DNA of 64,000 bases from Eudorina sp. 2006-703-Eu-15 (GCA_003117195.1 BDSI01000114.1:283676-347675), one strand, 5' to 3'. Numbered from the stretch's first letter, positions 1-11,169 are shown. Notes: generated by a model not told the origin, from the sequence alone. Program-made: numbers and translations.

Positions 1-2590
1 CACTGGAACCACGATATAAATTAAACCGCCTAGAGGGCTCCCAGCAGCAGTCACAGTAGAATTAAGGTCAAAGCGGGTGACAGCAATTGGCAGTCGGTAC
101 CAGATTTCCTTGTTGCTCAAGTCGTCAGTGTGGGCGCCAATCTACCTTGTCCAGGACACACATACAGGGAGGGCACATACATCATTTATGCTGGCGGTAC
201 GGACATACAAAAAGAAGAAAACGGGCAAAGAGACAAACAAATGGGTTGTGTGCTGCATTGATCGGATTTGATGAATGCATGGTATGCAAATGCATATGCA
301 TTGCATAGAGGCAGTCGAGGGACGTGGCAGACTGGTGAAAACATTTATGGGTGGATAGCCGAGGTTGGTATGTTGGATGCGTGTGGAAGAAAATGGAGTC
401 CAGAGAAAGAGTATGACCTATTCCGTTATGTACGTACATACCTGCACCTTCAGGCCTTTGCCTACCACACCAGGAGTGTTCAGAGTGACAGTGATAAGCT
501 GACCAGGCGGAGCATACAAACCAGTTGAACGCCAGACCGGCTCGTCCCAGCTGGCAGACCAAAAATGGAAATCAGGGCGGTTATAAGTGCCATTGATGGC
601 AAGGGTTATGTTGACCTTGGCTGCATTTGAGGCTGGCACTCCTGGATAAGCAGCTGCAGATTGAGAGGGCTTGAGGTCGGTCAGGTCCGCCTGCCGGATG
701 CTCCATACCTCAATCGCAACCTGTAGGAAAGCCGTTGAACCGAAGGCAATCGTGAACGGCAACTTCTAACCTATCATTGAAGGATAGTGACCCGTGTTGT
801 AAGGTTAATAAGAAACACGCAGGCGGCGGGAAGGTGCGCGGGCAGCTGCTGCACAGGCGAGCACAAGGCGGGCAGGCGGACAGGCAGACAGCATGCTGGG
901 CAGGCGGGCAGCAGGCAGCAGGTAGCATGTAGCATTATTGCGTGCGGGCAGGCAGACAGCATGGCGGGCAGGCGGGCAGCAGGCAGCAATGTGTGCAGGC
1001 AGGAAGACAGCATGTATGTCGGGCAGGCAGACAGCAGCATGGCAGGCAGGCAGACGGTAGGCAGGCTGGCAGGCTGGCGGACAGGCTAGACAGGCACACA
1101 GGGTGGCGGGCAGGCAGACAGCATGGGGTGCTGGCAGACAGACAGCACGAGTGTGGCGGTTAGTGGCATGCAGGCAGGAAGATGGTAGTCAGGCAGGCAG
1201 GCGGGTAGGCAGACAGGCAGGCAGGTGTACCGACAGACAGGCTTACGTCTAGGAGCTGGCCGGGGTATGCATCCTTGACAGTCAAAGGAGAGGAGGGTCC
1301 AATGCCCACAATGGATGTAGTTCGAGCAGCCTGCAACATTGACCAGACCACGGTGAGCCCGCTGGCGGTACTGGCAGCCCGTGGCGGCAGTGTGCTGAGG
1401 AGGAGATTTAGTGCTGCGTTCACTGCGTGGTATACATGGAGCAAGAGGTAGTCATTCCGGAAGGTTAGTTAGGAATAAAGTAGTAATGCAAGTATATTGT
1501 TGCTTGCATGTCAGTAAGTACTGCTGACGTGGACTGATCATGCACACATTTGACACACACAGTCGTTAGGGAAACCTTGTACCTACCAACCAAAAACAGT
1601 TATTAGCAAAATACGAAGTATATTATGTTGTTTTTGCATGGGCTTAATCAATGCTGATGAGTTGAACTTGCAATTACAGTTACAATTAGCCAGTGCTGAA
1701 ATAATTAATCAACGTTGAACTAACACAAACTAGTTAACAGCAGTAGTAACAACCAATAGATTAGATGCATACCAAGTGCATACAGGGTCAGCCCAGTGGT
1801 ATGTATGCCCCTTCATGTACATGTGTTCTTCATGTGTGTATGCCTCACCCATGTATGCCAGCCAGATGAATAATAAAAATATATTCTACTGCTGGCTAGG
1901 TAAATCATACATACATTCATGCACTCAGAATTGCTTGTCCACACTATATATCTTCTGCAGTCATCACCGACCTGTTGGGTACACTGATTTATCCTCCAAC
2001 AGGCCAGAGTTAGCCTTCGCCTCAGCAAGCAGACCCTGAAATTTGCATGGGAGATATAAATTGTGCGAATTATTTTTGCACTACATGATCAGCCAACGTA
2101 GAAAACTGTCATATTTAATGCGTGCCAAGTGATTCGTAAACATTTACGTATGGGTGTGTTCATCATCGAATCATCATCAGCAGGCAGGCTGCTGAAAGGC
2201 TGCTGAAACTTGAACTAGTATGTACACATGCCAGTGGATTATGTTAGACAGGTCGTGTCACCGTCCATGCTGACCAGGGAAGGGGGGGGCCAATCCATGT
2301 GGCATCCGCATGTAAAAAAAATCCTTGCCCTGTTATGTATATCCATTCATACACATACAGGCACAATCTAGGGTTGTTTGAGGTCTGCAAAGCTAGTGAA
2401 AACAACTGTGCCCTGCATGCACCCCACATATATTCTGACAAGTACCCTTAGATTGGAGGTAGATCTACCACAACACTGTGGCATATACAAACCCTAAACC
2501 CCCCTTAGATACATGCCAGGCGGAAAGGCCTAGGGATGCGGTGTAACAAACATACCGTTGCCACGTAGCTGTTGAAGTATGCCCAATTCA
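1..2590 (-). CDS. Secreted M60/TCAF-like protein, exons 5-9 (3' part, runs off left edge)
   Basis: Exons on the minus strand: 2590-2556, 2035-1972, 1422-1247, 720-442 and 141-<1. All junctions have GT/AG and the phases chain (1,0,1,0,0). Exon 5 is a 35-nt microexon reading NWAYFNSYVAT. Exon 6 ends KSVYPT, placed where family members have a FPGN-like motif. Exon 8 carries EPVWRSTGLYAPPGQLITV and exon 9 carries GAHTDD followed by SPLGGLIY; these are hallmarks of the N-terminal part of peptidase M60 (enhancin/TCAF-like) domains. The zinc ligands (HExxH) are expected further 3', outside the window, so peptidase activity cannot be judged. The donor of intron 6 (GTCGGT) and the acceptor of exon 7 are the weakest calls. 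Exon 5 joins in phase to exon 4 at 37.6 kb, which implies one gene across about 42 kb. The domain call on exons 8-9 is strong; exons 5-6 are less certain. Confidence 0.72.
828..1240. repeat. Degenerate GGCAGGC/GACAGCATG minisatellite in M60 intron 7
   Basis: This is an imperfect tandem array of short units such as GGCAGGCGGGCAG and GGCAGACAGCATG. It makes up most of the intron between M60 exons 7 and 8, and it explains the spurious Gly/Arg/Gln-rich open frames there. Confidence 0.75.
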
Positions 2591-2689
2591 CTGGTGGAGA
2601 AGCAGGTGGAGGCTGCGATATATAAATGTGCATTGGTGCACATGCACACAGTGAGCAAATATGGCAAGATTATCGATTTGTAAGGGCTG

Positions 2690-2830
2690 ATAGGTATCAC
2701 CTTCCCGGAGGTGGGGAAAGAGCAAGTATCAAGTTTGCCTCGTGTGCGCCAGTCCATCACTTTCGGGGTTTGACCCCGGGACCTTAGCCTCCTGGCAATT
2801 CGCACCACTGTAACACGAGGCTGAAAAGCG
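2690..2830 (-). repeat. tRNA-derived SINE fragment (family 2)
   Basis: Read on the minus strand it contains a tRNA B-box-like GGGGTCAAACCCC preceded by GTGGTGCGAATTGCCAGGAGG, which resembles a degenerate A box. Nearly the same sequence recurs at 34.3-34.7 kb, including the flanking AAGTATCAAG...GCCTCGTGTGCGCCAGTC. There is no tRNA cloverleaf, so this is a SINE rather than a tRNA gene. Confidence 0.55.
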
Positions 2831-2861
2831 CACTTGATGCTAAGGGATCGAATTCCTATTA

Positions 2862-3325
2862 CATAGGGGGTCGCCTTCCTTGAAGCCAGAAAAGGGCTGG
2901 GGCCCCCTACAATCCGTACAGGCCACTTGCTTTACAATAAAAAAGTTGTTATGTACCATGCGAGAGCACGAGAGAGTGAAAGGGTGCTAGGCAGGGTGTG
3001 GCAGGCAGGGTGCTAGGCAGGGTGGGTGCTAGGCAGGGTGCTAGGCAGGGTGGATGGCTGGGCAAGCATAGGTTCAGCAAGCACAAAAGGTCGGAAGGCA
3101 GCTAGCCCCGAAAACTATACCTGCAGTACACGCCGCTGGAACGGTCACCAAATCGGCATGATTGTAATGCTAGATGCTTCTGCACGCAATACCACATCTG
3201 TAGTAGTAGTAGTACCGTTACAGTGTGGATAGGCTTCCGGGCCCTGCCTAAGGGTTTAGGGTACCATACCACATCTGTCTGTCTAGCATATGCATGCAAA
3301 GCAAGCTTGGATATTCATGTTTTTT
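2862..3325 (-). repeat. Hairpin-ended interspersed repeat, copy E (3' part, minus)
   Basis: Positions 2862-2945 match the 3' terminal hairpin of the repeat family also seen at 3326, 14,377, 36,441 and 39,015 (TAGGGGGTCG...CCTTGAAGCC...GGGGCCCCCTA). Similarity continues to about 3200 and resumes after 3278. A short tandem of GGTGCTAGGCAGG units sits inside (about 2982-3052). A 64-bp SINE tail interrupts it at 3202-3265. The 5' hairpin is missing. Confidence 0.6.
3202..3265 (-). mobile_element. 5'-truncated SINE (family 1) tail with 13-bp target-site duplication
   Basis: This 64-bp insertion is flanked by perfect copies of ATACCACATCTGT (3189-3201 and 3266-3278). On the minus strand it ends AGGGCCCGGAAGCCTATCC...GTAACGG(TAC)n. 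The same end occurs at 36,030-36,084 in the longer SINE. Truncation plus a target duplication is the signature of LINE-mediated retroposition. Confidence 0.7.
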
Positions 3326-4685
3326 GGGCGGGGCCCCAGCGTGAAGCGTGTTCGGGGGGCCCCGCCCCCTAGGATTGCCCATGTCCATGTGTCCGTGTGT
3401 CCGTGTGTCCGTGTGTCCGTGTGTCCGTGTGTCCGTGTGTCCGTGTGTCCGTGTGTCCGTGTGTCCGTGTGTCCGTGTGTCCGTGTGTCCGTGTGTCCGT
3501 GTGTCCGTGTGTCCGTGTGTCCGTGTGTCGTGTGTCCGTGTGTCCGTGTGTCCGTGTGTCCGTGTGTCCGTGTGTCCGTGTGTCCGTGTGTCCGTGTGTC
3601 CGTGTGTCCGTGTGTCCGTGTGTCCGTGTGTCCGTGTGTCCGTGTGTCCGTGTGTCCGTGTGTCCGTGTGTCCGTGTGTCCGTGTGTCCGTGTGTCCGTG
3701 TGTCCGTGTGTCCGTGTGTCCGTGTGTCCGTGTGTCCGTGTGTCCGTGTGTGTCCGTGTGTCCGTGTGTCCGTGTGTCCGTGTGTCCGTGTGTCTGTGTG
3801 TAACGGCAAAACGTTCATTATCCACTAAACTAATTCGCTATGTTTGTCATATTAATTGTCCTCTATTGCAAGGTAACTTTGGTTTGGCTAAAAAACGTTT
3901 TTTGCGCACAAATGGTCAAAGTAAAGCTCCGCGGTCCCCATGGACCCGAGCATCCACCCAACACCTCTCGCGCTCATATTTGTTGCAACGGGTGCCGCGT
4001 GATGAATACTTGAATTAGGAATGGGCGGTGCGTGCTAAATTGAACTTTGATAGTGTTTTGATGTTTGAACATCAAGATACCACCAACATCAAGATTTGCC
4101 TTTCTGTTTTGCCAGATGAATACAATTTAAAATTATGTATTGAATCAAAGTTTCAAGATGCAAAGGGATAGCATACCGAGTGCCAACGAGTTCTCCAGTT
4201 CCGATGGCCCAAAGTCCGGGTCTCTTTTTGCACCCTGTTCTTGCCTTATATTTTCTATGTCACTATTGATAGCAAAGTTTAGAGGTTCACGTCTGCTGCG
4301 GGTGTGCAACTGAAGGGCTGCATGCTTGCCGACGGACCAAACAACTACAGTTTCAGGGCAAAACGAGAATGCTTCAAGCTTGCTATGTGATCATCTGCTT
4401 GACAGACGGATGCGGTAGTGCAGAGGCGTCTAGCGTTACAATACTGTGACCGCCGTCGCCGGCGGCATGTACTGCAGGATGGTTTCGGGGCTGCCGACGA
4501 GTTTGGGCTTGGTGAATCTATGCATGCCAATCCACCTTCAACATCAATGACACCCCCAATGGTAACCTTTCACTCTCTCACACTGTTGCGCGGTAATAGA
4601 GTTTTCGTTCTAAAGCAAGCGGCCTGTACGGATTATAGGGGGCCCCGCCCTTTTCCGGCTGCGAGGAAGCCGACCCCTACTTGTT
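3326..4685 (+). repeat. Hairpin-ended interspersed repeat, copy A, with large octamer expansion
   Basis: It begins GGGCGGGGCCCC, can fold with GGGGCCCCGCCC a few bases later, and ends in a second structured block (GTACGGATT...GGGGGCCCCGCCC...CCGGCT...AAGCCGACCCCTACTTG). About 1.3 kb of non-coding DNA lies between. The family has copies at 14,377-15,342 (+), 36,441-37,308 (+, 5'-truncated), 39,015-40,036 (-) and 2862 (-). No transposase frame is visible, so it is a non-autonomous element of unknown class. No convincing target-site duplication was found. Confidence 0.7.
3383..3800. repeat. (TGTCCGTG)n octamer array, about 50 units
   Basis: This is an almost pure 8-bp tandem repeat (GTGTGTCC register) with two small length irregularities near 3528 and 3748. 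It starts just after the 5' hairpin of repeat copy A. The same motif is present in about two units in copy B and about ten in copy D, so it has expanded or contracted within this mobile family. All open frames over it (Cys/Val/Arg or His/Thr/Asp repeats) are artefacts. Confidence 0.95.
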
Positions 4686-4730
4686 GTTAAGCTACCCCTC
4701 ACTACATCTTGGTTAGGTGTATGAGGTCTG

Positions 4731-5770
4731 GTGTATAAACAGTTCATTCCAAAGTTGCGAGTTACACCAGCAGAAAAGCAGTCTGTGAATGCTTGCATTG
4801 TTGTCTACAAATGTATACCACCAGAATACACTGCAAGACGTGTGTGTGAAGGAGACGTGTATGTACCACATTCCCCTTTGTTGACAAAGTGCGTGCAATG
4901 CCATGCTTTACTTAAGCACGGGCTGCATGTGCACATCATCAAGCATGGGCGGCTCTTGGAAGCATCGTGCAGTGACTCAAATGTTGGCATTTGAACAGGT
5001 GGGAAGCCGTGAAGCAACACTGCTGTGACCCCAAGACAAACGAAGACAAACGTAAGTGCAAGACTTCTTTTCTTCAAATTTCCTTCACTCAACTCGTTTT
5101 AAATAGTGGCGATTTGGATAGTGGTGATTCAAATCGTGGCGACATGCACAGGTATGTGTGAAGTACTCAGTTCGGTTTGCACCACACTTGCGCCGAATGT
5201 GAAAGCACAATGTAATTCTGTTGTTGTTCATGTTTAGTCACCCAAAATGTCGGGACTGCTGGGGATACCTAGGCGCAATCAAAGTGCAGGTGGGCTGTCC
5301 ATACACTGGCACTAGTGCCAGACGCAAATGGGTGACCCAGAAGCTGGTCATGTGGGGCTGCAGCAGCTCGTGTTCCCCCATTGCCTGTGCTCTCTCACCC
5401 AGCATGACGACGACCACTTGTGCCTGTGATGGCATGTCTTATCAAGCGTATACTGGGTACTGGCAGCATGCTCTCCTTGTCACACTCTAAAGGTCCGTCT
5501 GACAAGTGAAAGACCCGGTGTACTTGGCATGTTGGACCTTGCAGGACCGGGTGTGTTGACAACAGCCCACACAGGCCAACATCAACATACACCGTGTTTT
5601 GTGTCCATGGGCCTGGAAATCCTCACTTCTTGGAAGAGAGTGATGTTGCAGTGGTGTGCGACTTGGACACTACCATCTTGTGAGTGCACTCGAGGATGCA
5701 CTGCACCTGATGGGATAGCGTGCATGTCGACAAGGTCCTGCCCTGCTGTAGCAGCGCGACACAAAGGCTT
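4731..5770 (+). pseudogene. Cys-rich coding remnant of unknown origin, interrupted by a SINE
   Basis: Two adjacent plus-strand stretches look protein-like: 4731-4994 (ends ...KCVQCHALLKHGLHVHI) and 5241-5490 (HPKCRDCWGYLGAIKVQVG, then CPYTGTSARRKWV and CACDGMSYQAYTGYW). A third Cys-rich stretch follows at 5529-5770 and is cut by the SINE at 5771. Paired cysteines suggest zinc binding, as in the cysteine clusters of KDZ-type DNA transposons, but I cannot match it to a family. There is no complete frame. It lies inside the M60 intron on the opposite strand. Confidence 0.3.
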
Positions 5771-6067
5771 ACTCGAGATGTCTGGAACCCCATTCTTGGG
5801 CTATTTTTTCTTTGCGGTCCGGCCTGTAAGCAGGGCTGGCTGTCCTGCTACACCTTCCCACACTCGGGGAATCGATAGTCCTCAATCGAACTTGGGCTTG
5901 GGGTCTTGGAACTCCGGGTAAAGTCTCGGGGAGGGTTCCAAACACGGGGATCGCCTCAACCCTAACGCGGGTTGACTGTCCCCTCACCAATGTGCACGCG
6001 CCCAGGACAGTTGCCGCCGGTGGGATTCGAACCCCGCCGCGTCGGCCAACCAAGGTCTCGATACCAG
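5771..6067 (-). mobile_element. tRNA-derived SINE with perfect 24-bp target-site duplication
   Basis: The 297-bp insert is bounded by identical 24-bp repeats at 5747-5770 and 6068-6091 (TGTAGCAGCGCGACACAAAGG plus CTT). Read on the minus strand, the head starts CTGGTATCGAGACCTTGG and carries a B box GGGTTCGAATCCC with an A-box-like TTGGTTGGCCGACGCGG. The tail ends near an A-rich AAAGAAAAAATAGCC. A 24-bp duplication is long for a SINE, and its perfect identity argues for a recent insertion. Confidence 0.75.
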
Positions 6068-6091
6068 TGTAGCAGCGCGACACAAAGGCTT

Positions 6092-7593
6092 GCATTTTTT
6101 GCACCACAACTGCACCATCCCCGCCATTGTTTCCACCCTCCTCGCTCCTCTCAACGGTTATCGTGCGCACCTTTGTGCCAATCTTGCTTTATGCATGACA
6201 GGTGTGGTTCCCACTGGTTCTCGTTACCTTCTTGTGGGATGCTCCCCTTCACTGTCAACATTCACCTCCGGCATACCTTGCTCTGATTACACATCCTGAC
6301 GCAACTATTATCTTGCTGCTCTATCTTTAATCCGACATTTGCATGCTCTTCCACCGTGTCACTGAATCCTGCTAATCCAATCTCTTCACATGTGAGCAGC
6401 TCCACTTAAACACGCAACATGTTCACTGAAGGTGCTTGGTCCGTTGGCAAGCATTGTACAAGGCAATCCTTCAGTTGTACACCCACAGCAGACCTGGAGC
6501 GCTTCAAGTTTTTTTATCAATAGTCACATAGCAAGTGTAAGGCAAACGCAGGGTGCTAAAAAGTCTCAGTGTGACCTAGACTTCAGGCAGTCTGAACTGA
6601 AGAAATTGTCAGTGATTGGTGTGCTACCTTTGCATAGTTGAAAGCTTGTTACAACAATACATAAGTTTAAACTGTATATATAATAAGACAGAAAGGCAAA
6701 TCTTGACATTGGTGCTTGGTAACATTGTGTTCAAATACAAGAGCATTATTTAAGTTCCAGAAAGCATGCACCACCCATTCCTATTCCAAGTTATCATTTA
6801 TGGGCACCTGTTGGCCGTGATTAGGCAGTTTAAGGTCCTGGGTTCAAGTCCTAGGGTGACCCCGACATTGTTCGGGAGCTTGAGATTATGGCTGGCTGCA
6901 CTCTGGGAAACCCCCTCCCTTTGTTTTGCAGGAAACCCTTCGCCTGCCCTTCATTCTTCCTTCACTCGGAAAAGAAGCCTTCGTTGAGCACTCGTTTTGT
7001 AGATGAAGCCCACACATATATATGCCCTTCCATATCAGTAGTCTCGCTTGGCACTGTTTGATGTTTGCATCCATTTCCGTCGGCTTTGGATGGATCTCTT
7101 CCGTCGGACGGCGACAGCACCCACCTAGCCCGCTCCGTGTGACACATATCTAGGCAGCATGAACCTATGAACCTATTAACAATTGATGATGTAACTGCAA
7201 TTAATTCATAACTGGTATTATCTGTAACTAAAAATACTCAGCATATCGTGCGTGAAAGCCCCTTGCTGCCCTGTATGGAGTAAAGCATCGGCCTGTACTT
7301 TACAAAAACAAAACTTGATTACTTCTTAATATAGCCGAGCAAAATCAGAGCTGAACGAAATTGTTGTGTGTGTACTGCCGCTTTTGAGTATGCAAAACTA
7401 AACTTGTCTTTGAAGATTTGAAAGTGACATGACGTTTGTACGCGAATCGCAAATACATACAAAGTAGTAAGCTCATCCAATTGGTATCTAAGTACAGCCC
7501 TTGGCGGGCGAACGATAACCTAAAGCCAAACAATACAATTGTCACAGCGCATCCTGGTAACAACTTTCTTGGCTGTAAACATTTGCAAATCGC
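6092..7593. other. No gene recognised; SINE-like fragment near 6805-6900
   Basis: Around 6815-6885 (plus) the sequence TTAGGCAGTTTAAGGTCCTGG followed by GTTCAAGTCC and GACATTGTTCGGGAGC matches the head of the SINE at 35.7 kb. The rest is moderately AT-rich intronic DNA with no coding signal or strong repeat. Confidence 0.45.
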
Positions 7594-10500
7594 TGTCGTT
7601 TCGTGTGCCGCCGTGGCTAGGAGCAACAGTGTGCATCGGACTCGTCGCCTGGGGAAGGTGCACTGCATGCGTGTGGGGACGGCGGAACACAACGAGCAGG
7701 CGGTGGTGCTCGCGGCCCCCTGCCATGCCACCGCACCGTGCCAGCAGTGCAGTGCGTACCAAAGTCCGTTGCCGCGGGTGCCGTGAGCAAGACGGCGTGC
7801 CCGGGGTGCAGATCTCGTAATCATCACGTGATGATATGATGGCTGCTTCTGTCGTTTCGTGTGCCGCCGCGGCTAGGAGCAACGGTGCACATCGGACTCA
7901 TCGCCTGGGGAAGGTGCGCTGCGTGTGTGTGGGGACAGCGGAACACAACCAGCAGGCGGCGGTGCTCGCGGCCCCCTTCCATGCCACTGCACCATGCCAG
8001 CAGTGCAGTGCGTACCGAAGTCCGTTGCCGCGGGTGCCGTGAGCAAGACGGCGTGCCCGGGGTGCAGAGCTCGTAATCATCACGTGATGATGTGATGGCT
8101 GCTTCTGTTGTTTCATGTGCCGCCGCGGCTAGGAGCAACGGTGCGCATCGGACTCGTCGCCTGGGGAAGGTGTGCTGCGTGCGTGTGGGGACGGCGGAAC
8201 ACAACGAGCAGGCGGCGGTGCTCGTGGCCCCCTGCCATGCCACCGCACCATGCCAGCAGTGCAGGGCGTACCGAAGTCCGTTGCCACGGGTGCCGTGAGC
8301 AAGACGACGTGCCCTGGGTGCAGATCTCGTAATCATCACCTGATGATGTGATGGCTGCTTCTGTCGTTTCATGTGCCGCTGCGGCTAGGAACAACAGTGC
8401 GCATCGGACTCGTCGCCTGGGGAAGGTGCGCTGCATGCGTGTGGGGACAGCGGAACACAACGAGCAGGCGGCAGTGCTCGCGGCCCCCTGACATGCCACC
8501 GCACCATGCCAGCAGTGCAGGGCGTACCGAAGTCCGTTGCCGCGGGTGCCGTGAGCAAGATGGCGTGCCCGGGGTGCAGATCTCGTAATCATCACGTGAT
8601 GATGTGATGGCTGCTTCTGTTGTTTCATGTGCCGCCACGGCTAGGAGCAACGGTGCGCATCGGACTCGTCGCCTGGGGAAGGTGTGCTGCGTGCGTGTGG
8701 GGACGGCGGAACACAACGAGCAGGCGGCGGTGCTCGCGGCCCCCTGCCATGCCACCGCACCATGCCAGCAGTGCAGGGCGTACCGAAGTCCGTTGCCGCG
8801 GGTGCCGTGAGCAAGACGGCGTGCCCGGGGTGCAGAGCTCGTAATCATCACGTGATGATGTGATGGCTGCTTCTGTTGTTTCATGTGCCGCCGCGGCTAG
8901 GAGCAACGGTGCGCATCGGACTCGTCGCCTGGGGAAGGTGTGCTGCGTGCGTGTGGGGACGGCGGAACACAACGAGCAGGCGGCGGTGCTCGTGGCCCCC
9001 TGCCATGCCACCGCACCATGCCAGCAGTGCAGGGCGTACCGAAGTCCGTTGCCACGGGTGCCGTGAGCAAGACGACGTGCCCTGGGTGCAGATCTCGTAA
9101 TCATCACCTGATGATGTGATGGCTGCTTCTGTCGTTTCATGTGCCACTGCGGCTAGGAACAACAGTGCGCATCGGACTCGTCGCCTGGGGAAGGTGCGCT
9201 GCATGCGTGTGGGGACAGCGGAACACAACGAGCAGGCGGCAGTGCTCGCGGCCCCCTGACATGCCACCGCACCATGCCAGCAGTGCAGGGCGTACCGAAG
9301 TCCGTTGCCGCGGGTGCCGTGAGCAAGATGGCGTGCCCGGGGTGCAGATCTCGTAATCATCACGTGATGATGTGATGGCTGCTTCTGTTGTTTCATGTGC
9401 CGCCACGGCTAGGAGCAACGGTGCGCATCGGACTCGTCGCCTGGGGAAGGTGTGCTGCGTGCGTGTGGGGACGGCGGAACACAACGAGCAGGCGGCGGTG
9501 CTCGCGGCCCCCTGCCATGCCACCGCACCATGCCAGCAGTGCAGGGCGTACCGAAGTCCGTTGCCGCGGGTGCCGTGAGCAAGACGGCGTGCCCGGGGTG
9601 CAGAGCTCGTAATCATCACGTGATGATGTGATGGCTGCTTCTGTTGTTTCATGTGCCGCCGCGGCTAGGAGCAACGGTGCGCATCGGACTCGTCGCCTGG
9701 GGAAGGTGTGCTGCGTGCGTGTGGGGACGGCGGAACACAACGAGCAGGCGGCGGTGCTCGTGGCCCCCTGCCATGCCACCGCACCATGCCAGCAGTGCAG
9801 GGCGTACCGAAGTCCGTTGCCACGGGTGCCGTGAGCAAGACGACGTGCCCTGGGTGCAGATCTCGTAATCATCACCTGATGATGTGATGGCTGCTTCTGT
9901 CGTTTCATGTGCCACTGCGGCTAGGAACAACAGTGCGCATCGGACTCGTCGCCTGGGGAAGGTGCGCTGCATGCGTGTGGGGACAGCGGAACACAACGAG
10001 CAGGCGGCAGTGCTCGCGGCCCCCTGACATGCCACCGCACCATGCCAGCAGTGCAGGGCGTACCGAAGTCCGTTGCCGCGGGTGCCGTGAGCAAGATGGC
10101 GTGCCCGGGGTGCAGAGCTCGTAATCATCACGTGATGATGTGATGGCTGCTTCTGTTGTTTCATGTGCCGCCACGGCTAGGAGCAACGGTGCGCATCGGA
10201 CTCGTCGCCTGGGGAAGGTGTGCTGCGTGCGTGTGGGGACGGCGGAACACAACGAGCAGGCGGCGGTGCTCGTGGCCCCCTGCCATGCCACCGCACCATG
10301 CCAGCAGTGCAGGGCGTACCGAAGTCCGTTGCCGCGGGTGCCGTGAGCAAGACGGCGTGCCCGGGGTGCAGAGCTCGTAATCATCACGTGATGATGTGAT
10401 GGCTGCTTCTGTTGTTTCATGTGCCGCCGCGGCTAGGAGCAACGGTGCGCATCGGACTCGTCGCCTGGGGAAGGTGTGCTGCGTGCGTGTGGGGACGGCG

Positions 10501-11152
10501 GAACACAACGAGCAGGCGGCGGTGCTCGTGGCCCCCTGCCATGCCACCGCACCATGCCAGCAGTGCAGGGCGTACCGAAGTCCGTTGCCACGGGTGCCGT
10601 GAGCAAGACGACGTGCCCTGGGTGCAGATCTCGTAATCATCACCTGATGATGTGATGGCTGCTTCTGTCGTTTCATGTGCCACTGCGGCTAGGAACAACA
10701 GTGCGCATCGGACTCGTCGCCTGGGGAAGGTGCGCTGCATGCGTGTGGGGACAGCGGAACACAACGAGCAGGCGGCAGTGCTCGCGGCCCCCTGACATGC
10801 CACCGCACCATGCCAGCAGTGCAGGGCGTACCGAAGTCCGTTGCCGCGGGTGCCGTGAGCAAGATGGCGTGCCCGGGGTGCAGAGCTCGTAATCATCACG
10901 TGATGATGTGATGGCTGCTTCTGTTGTTTCATGTGCCGCCACGGCTAGGAGCAACGGTGCGCATCGGACTCGTCGCCTGGGGAAGGTGTGCTGCGTGCGT
11001 GTGGGGACGGCGGAACACAACGAGCAGGCGGCGGTGCTCGTGGCCCCCTGCCATGCCACCGCACCATGCCAGCAGTGCAGGGCGTACCGAAGTCCGTTGC
11101 CGCGGGTGCCGTGAGCAAGACGGCGTGCCCGGGGTGCAGAGCTCGTAATCAT
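7594..11152. repeat. 256-bp satellite array, about 14 units, with 768-bp higher-order repeat
   Basis: The unit is GC-rich and repeats every 256 bp, with GTGCCGCC.CGGCTAGGA.CAA as a handy register mark. From about 8100 on, variants recur every three units (768 bp): CACCTGATGAT at about 8338, 9106, 9874 and 10,642, and CCCCTGACATGCC at about 8487, 9255, 10,023 and 10,791. This shows homogenisation as trimers. Each standard unit junction holds the perfect 16-bp palindrome ATCATCACGTGATGAT (first at 7820-7835, next at 8076). Because 256 is not a multiple of 3, the open frames rotate between units and are not genes. Confidence 0.95.
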
Positions 11153-11169
11153 TACATTATCATGGGGAC

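Noticed and set aside
3383..3800. CRISPR-like array
   Set aside because: Units are contiguous with no spacers. The genome is eukaryotic and neither this array nor the satellite has repeat-spacer structure.
3283..4018. Long Cys/Val/Arg and His/Thr/Asp repeat proteins
   Set aside because: They are translations of the TGTCCGTG octamer array, open in several frames on both strands.
4805..5092. Minus-strand ORF starting with a signal-like hydrophobic segment (SLALTFVFVCLGVTAVLLHG)
   Set aside because: It is not followed by a recognisable domain, overlaps the Cys-rich plus-strand remnant, and no splice continuation was found.
7824..11152. Series of 171-aa minus-strand and 68-74-aa plus-strand open frames repeating through the satellite
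   Set aside because: They recur with the 256-bp unit on both strands. The unit length is not a multiple of three, so frames rotate between copies, and there are no protein motifs. They are a by-product of GC-rich repeat sequence.
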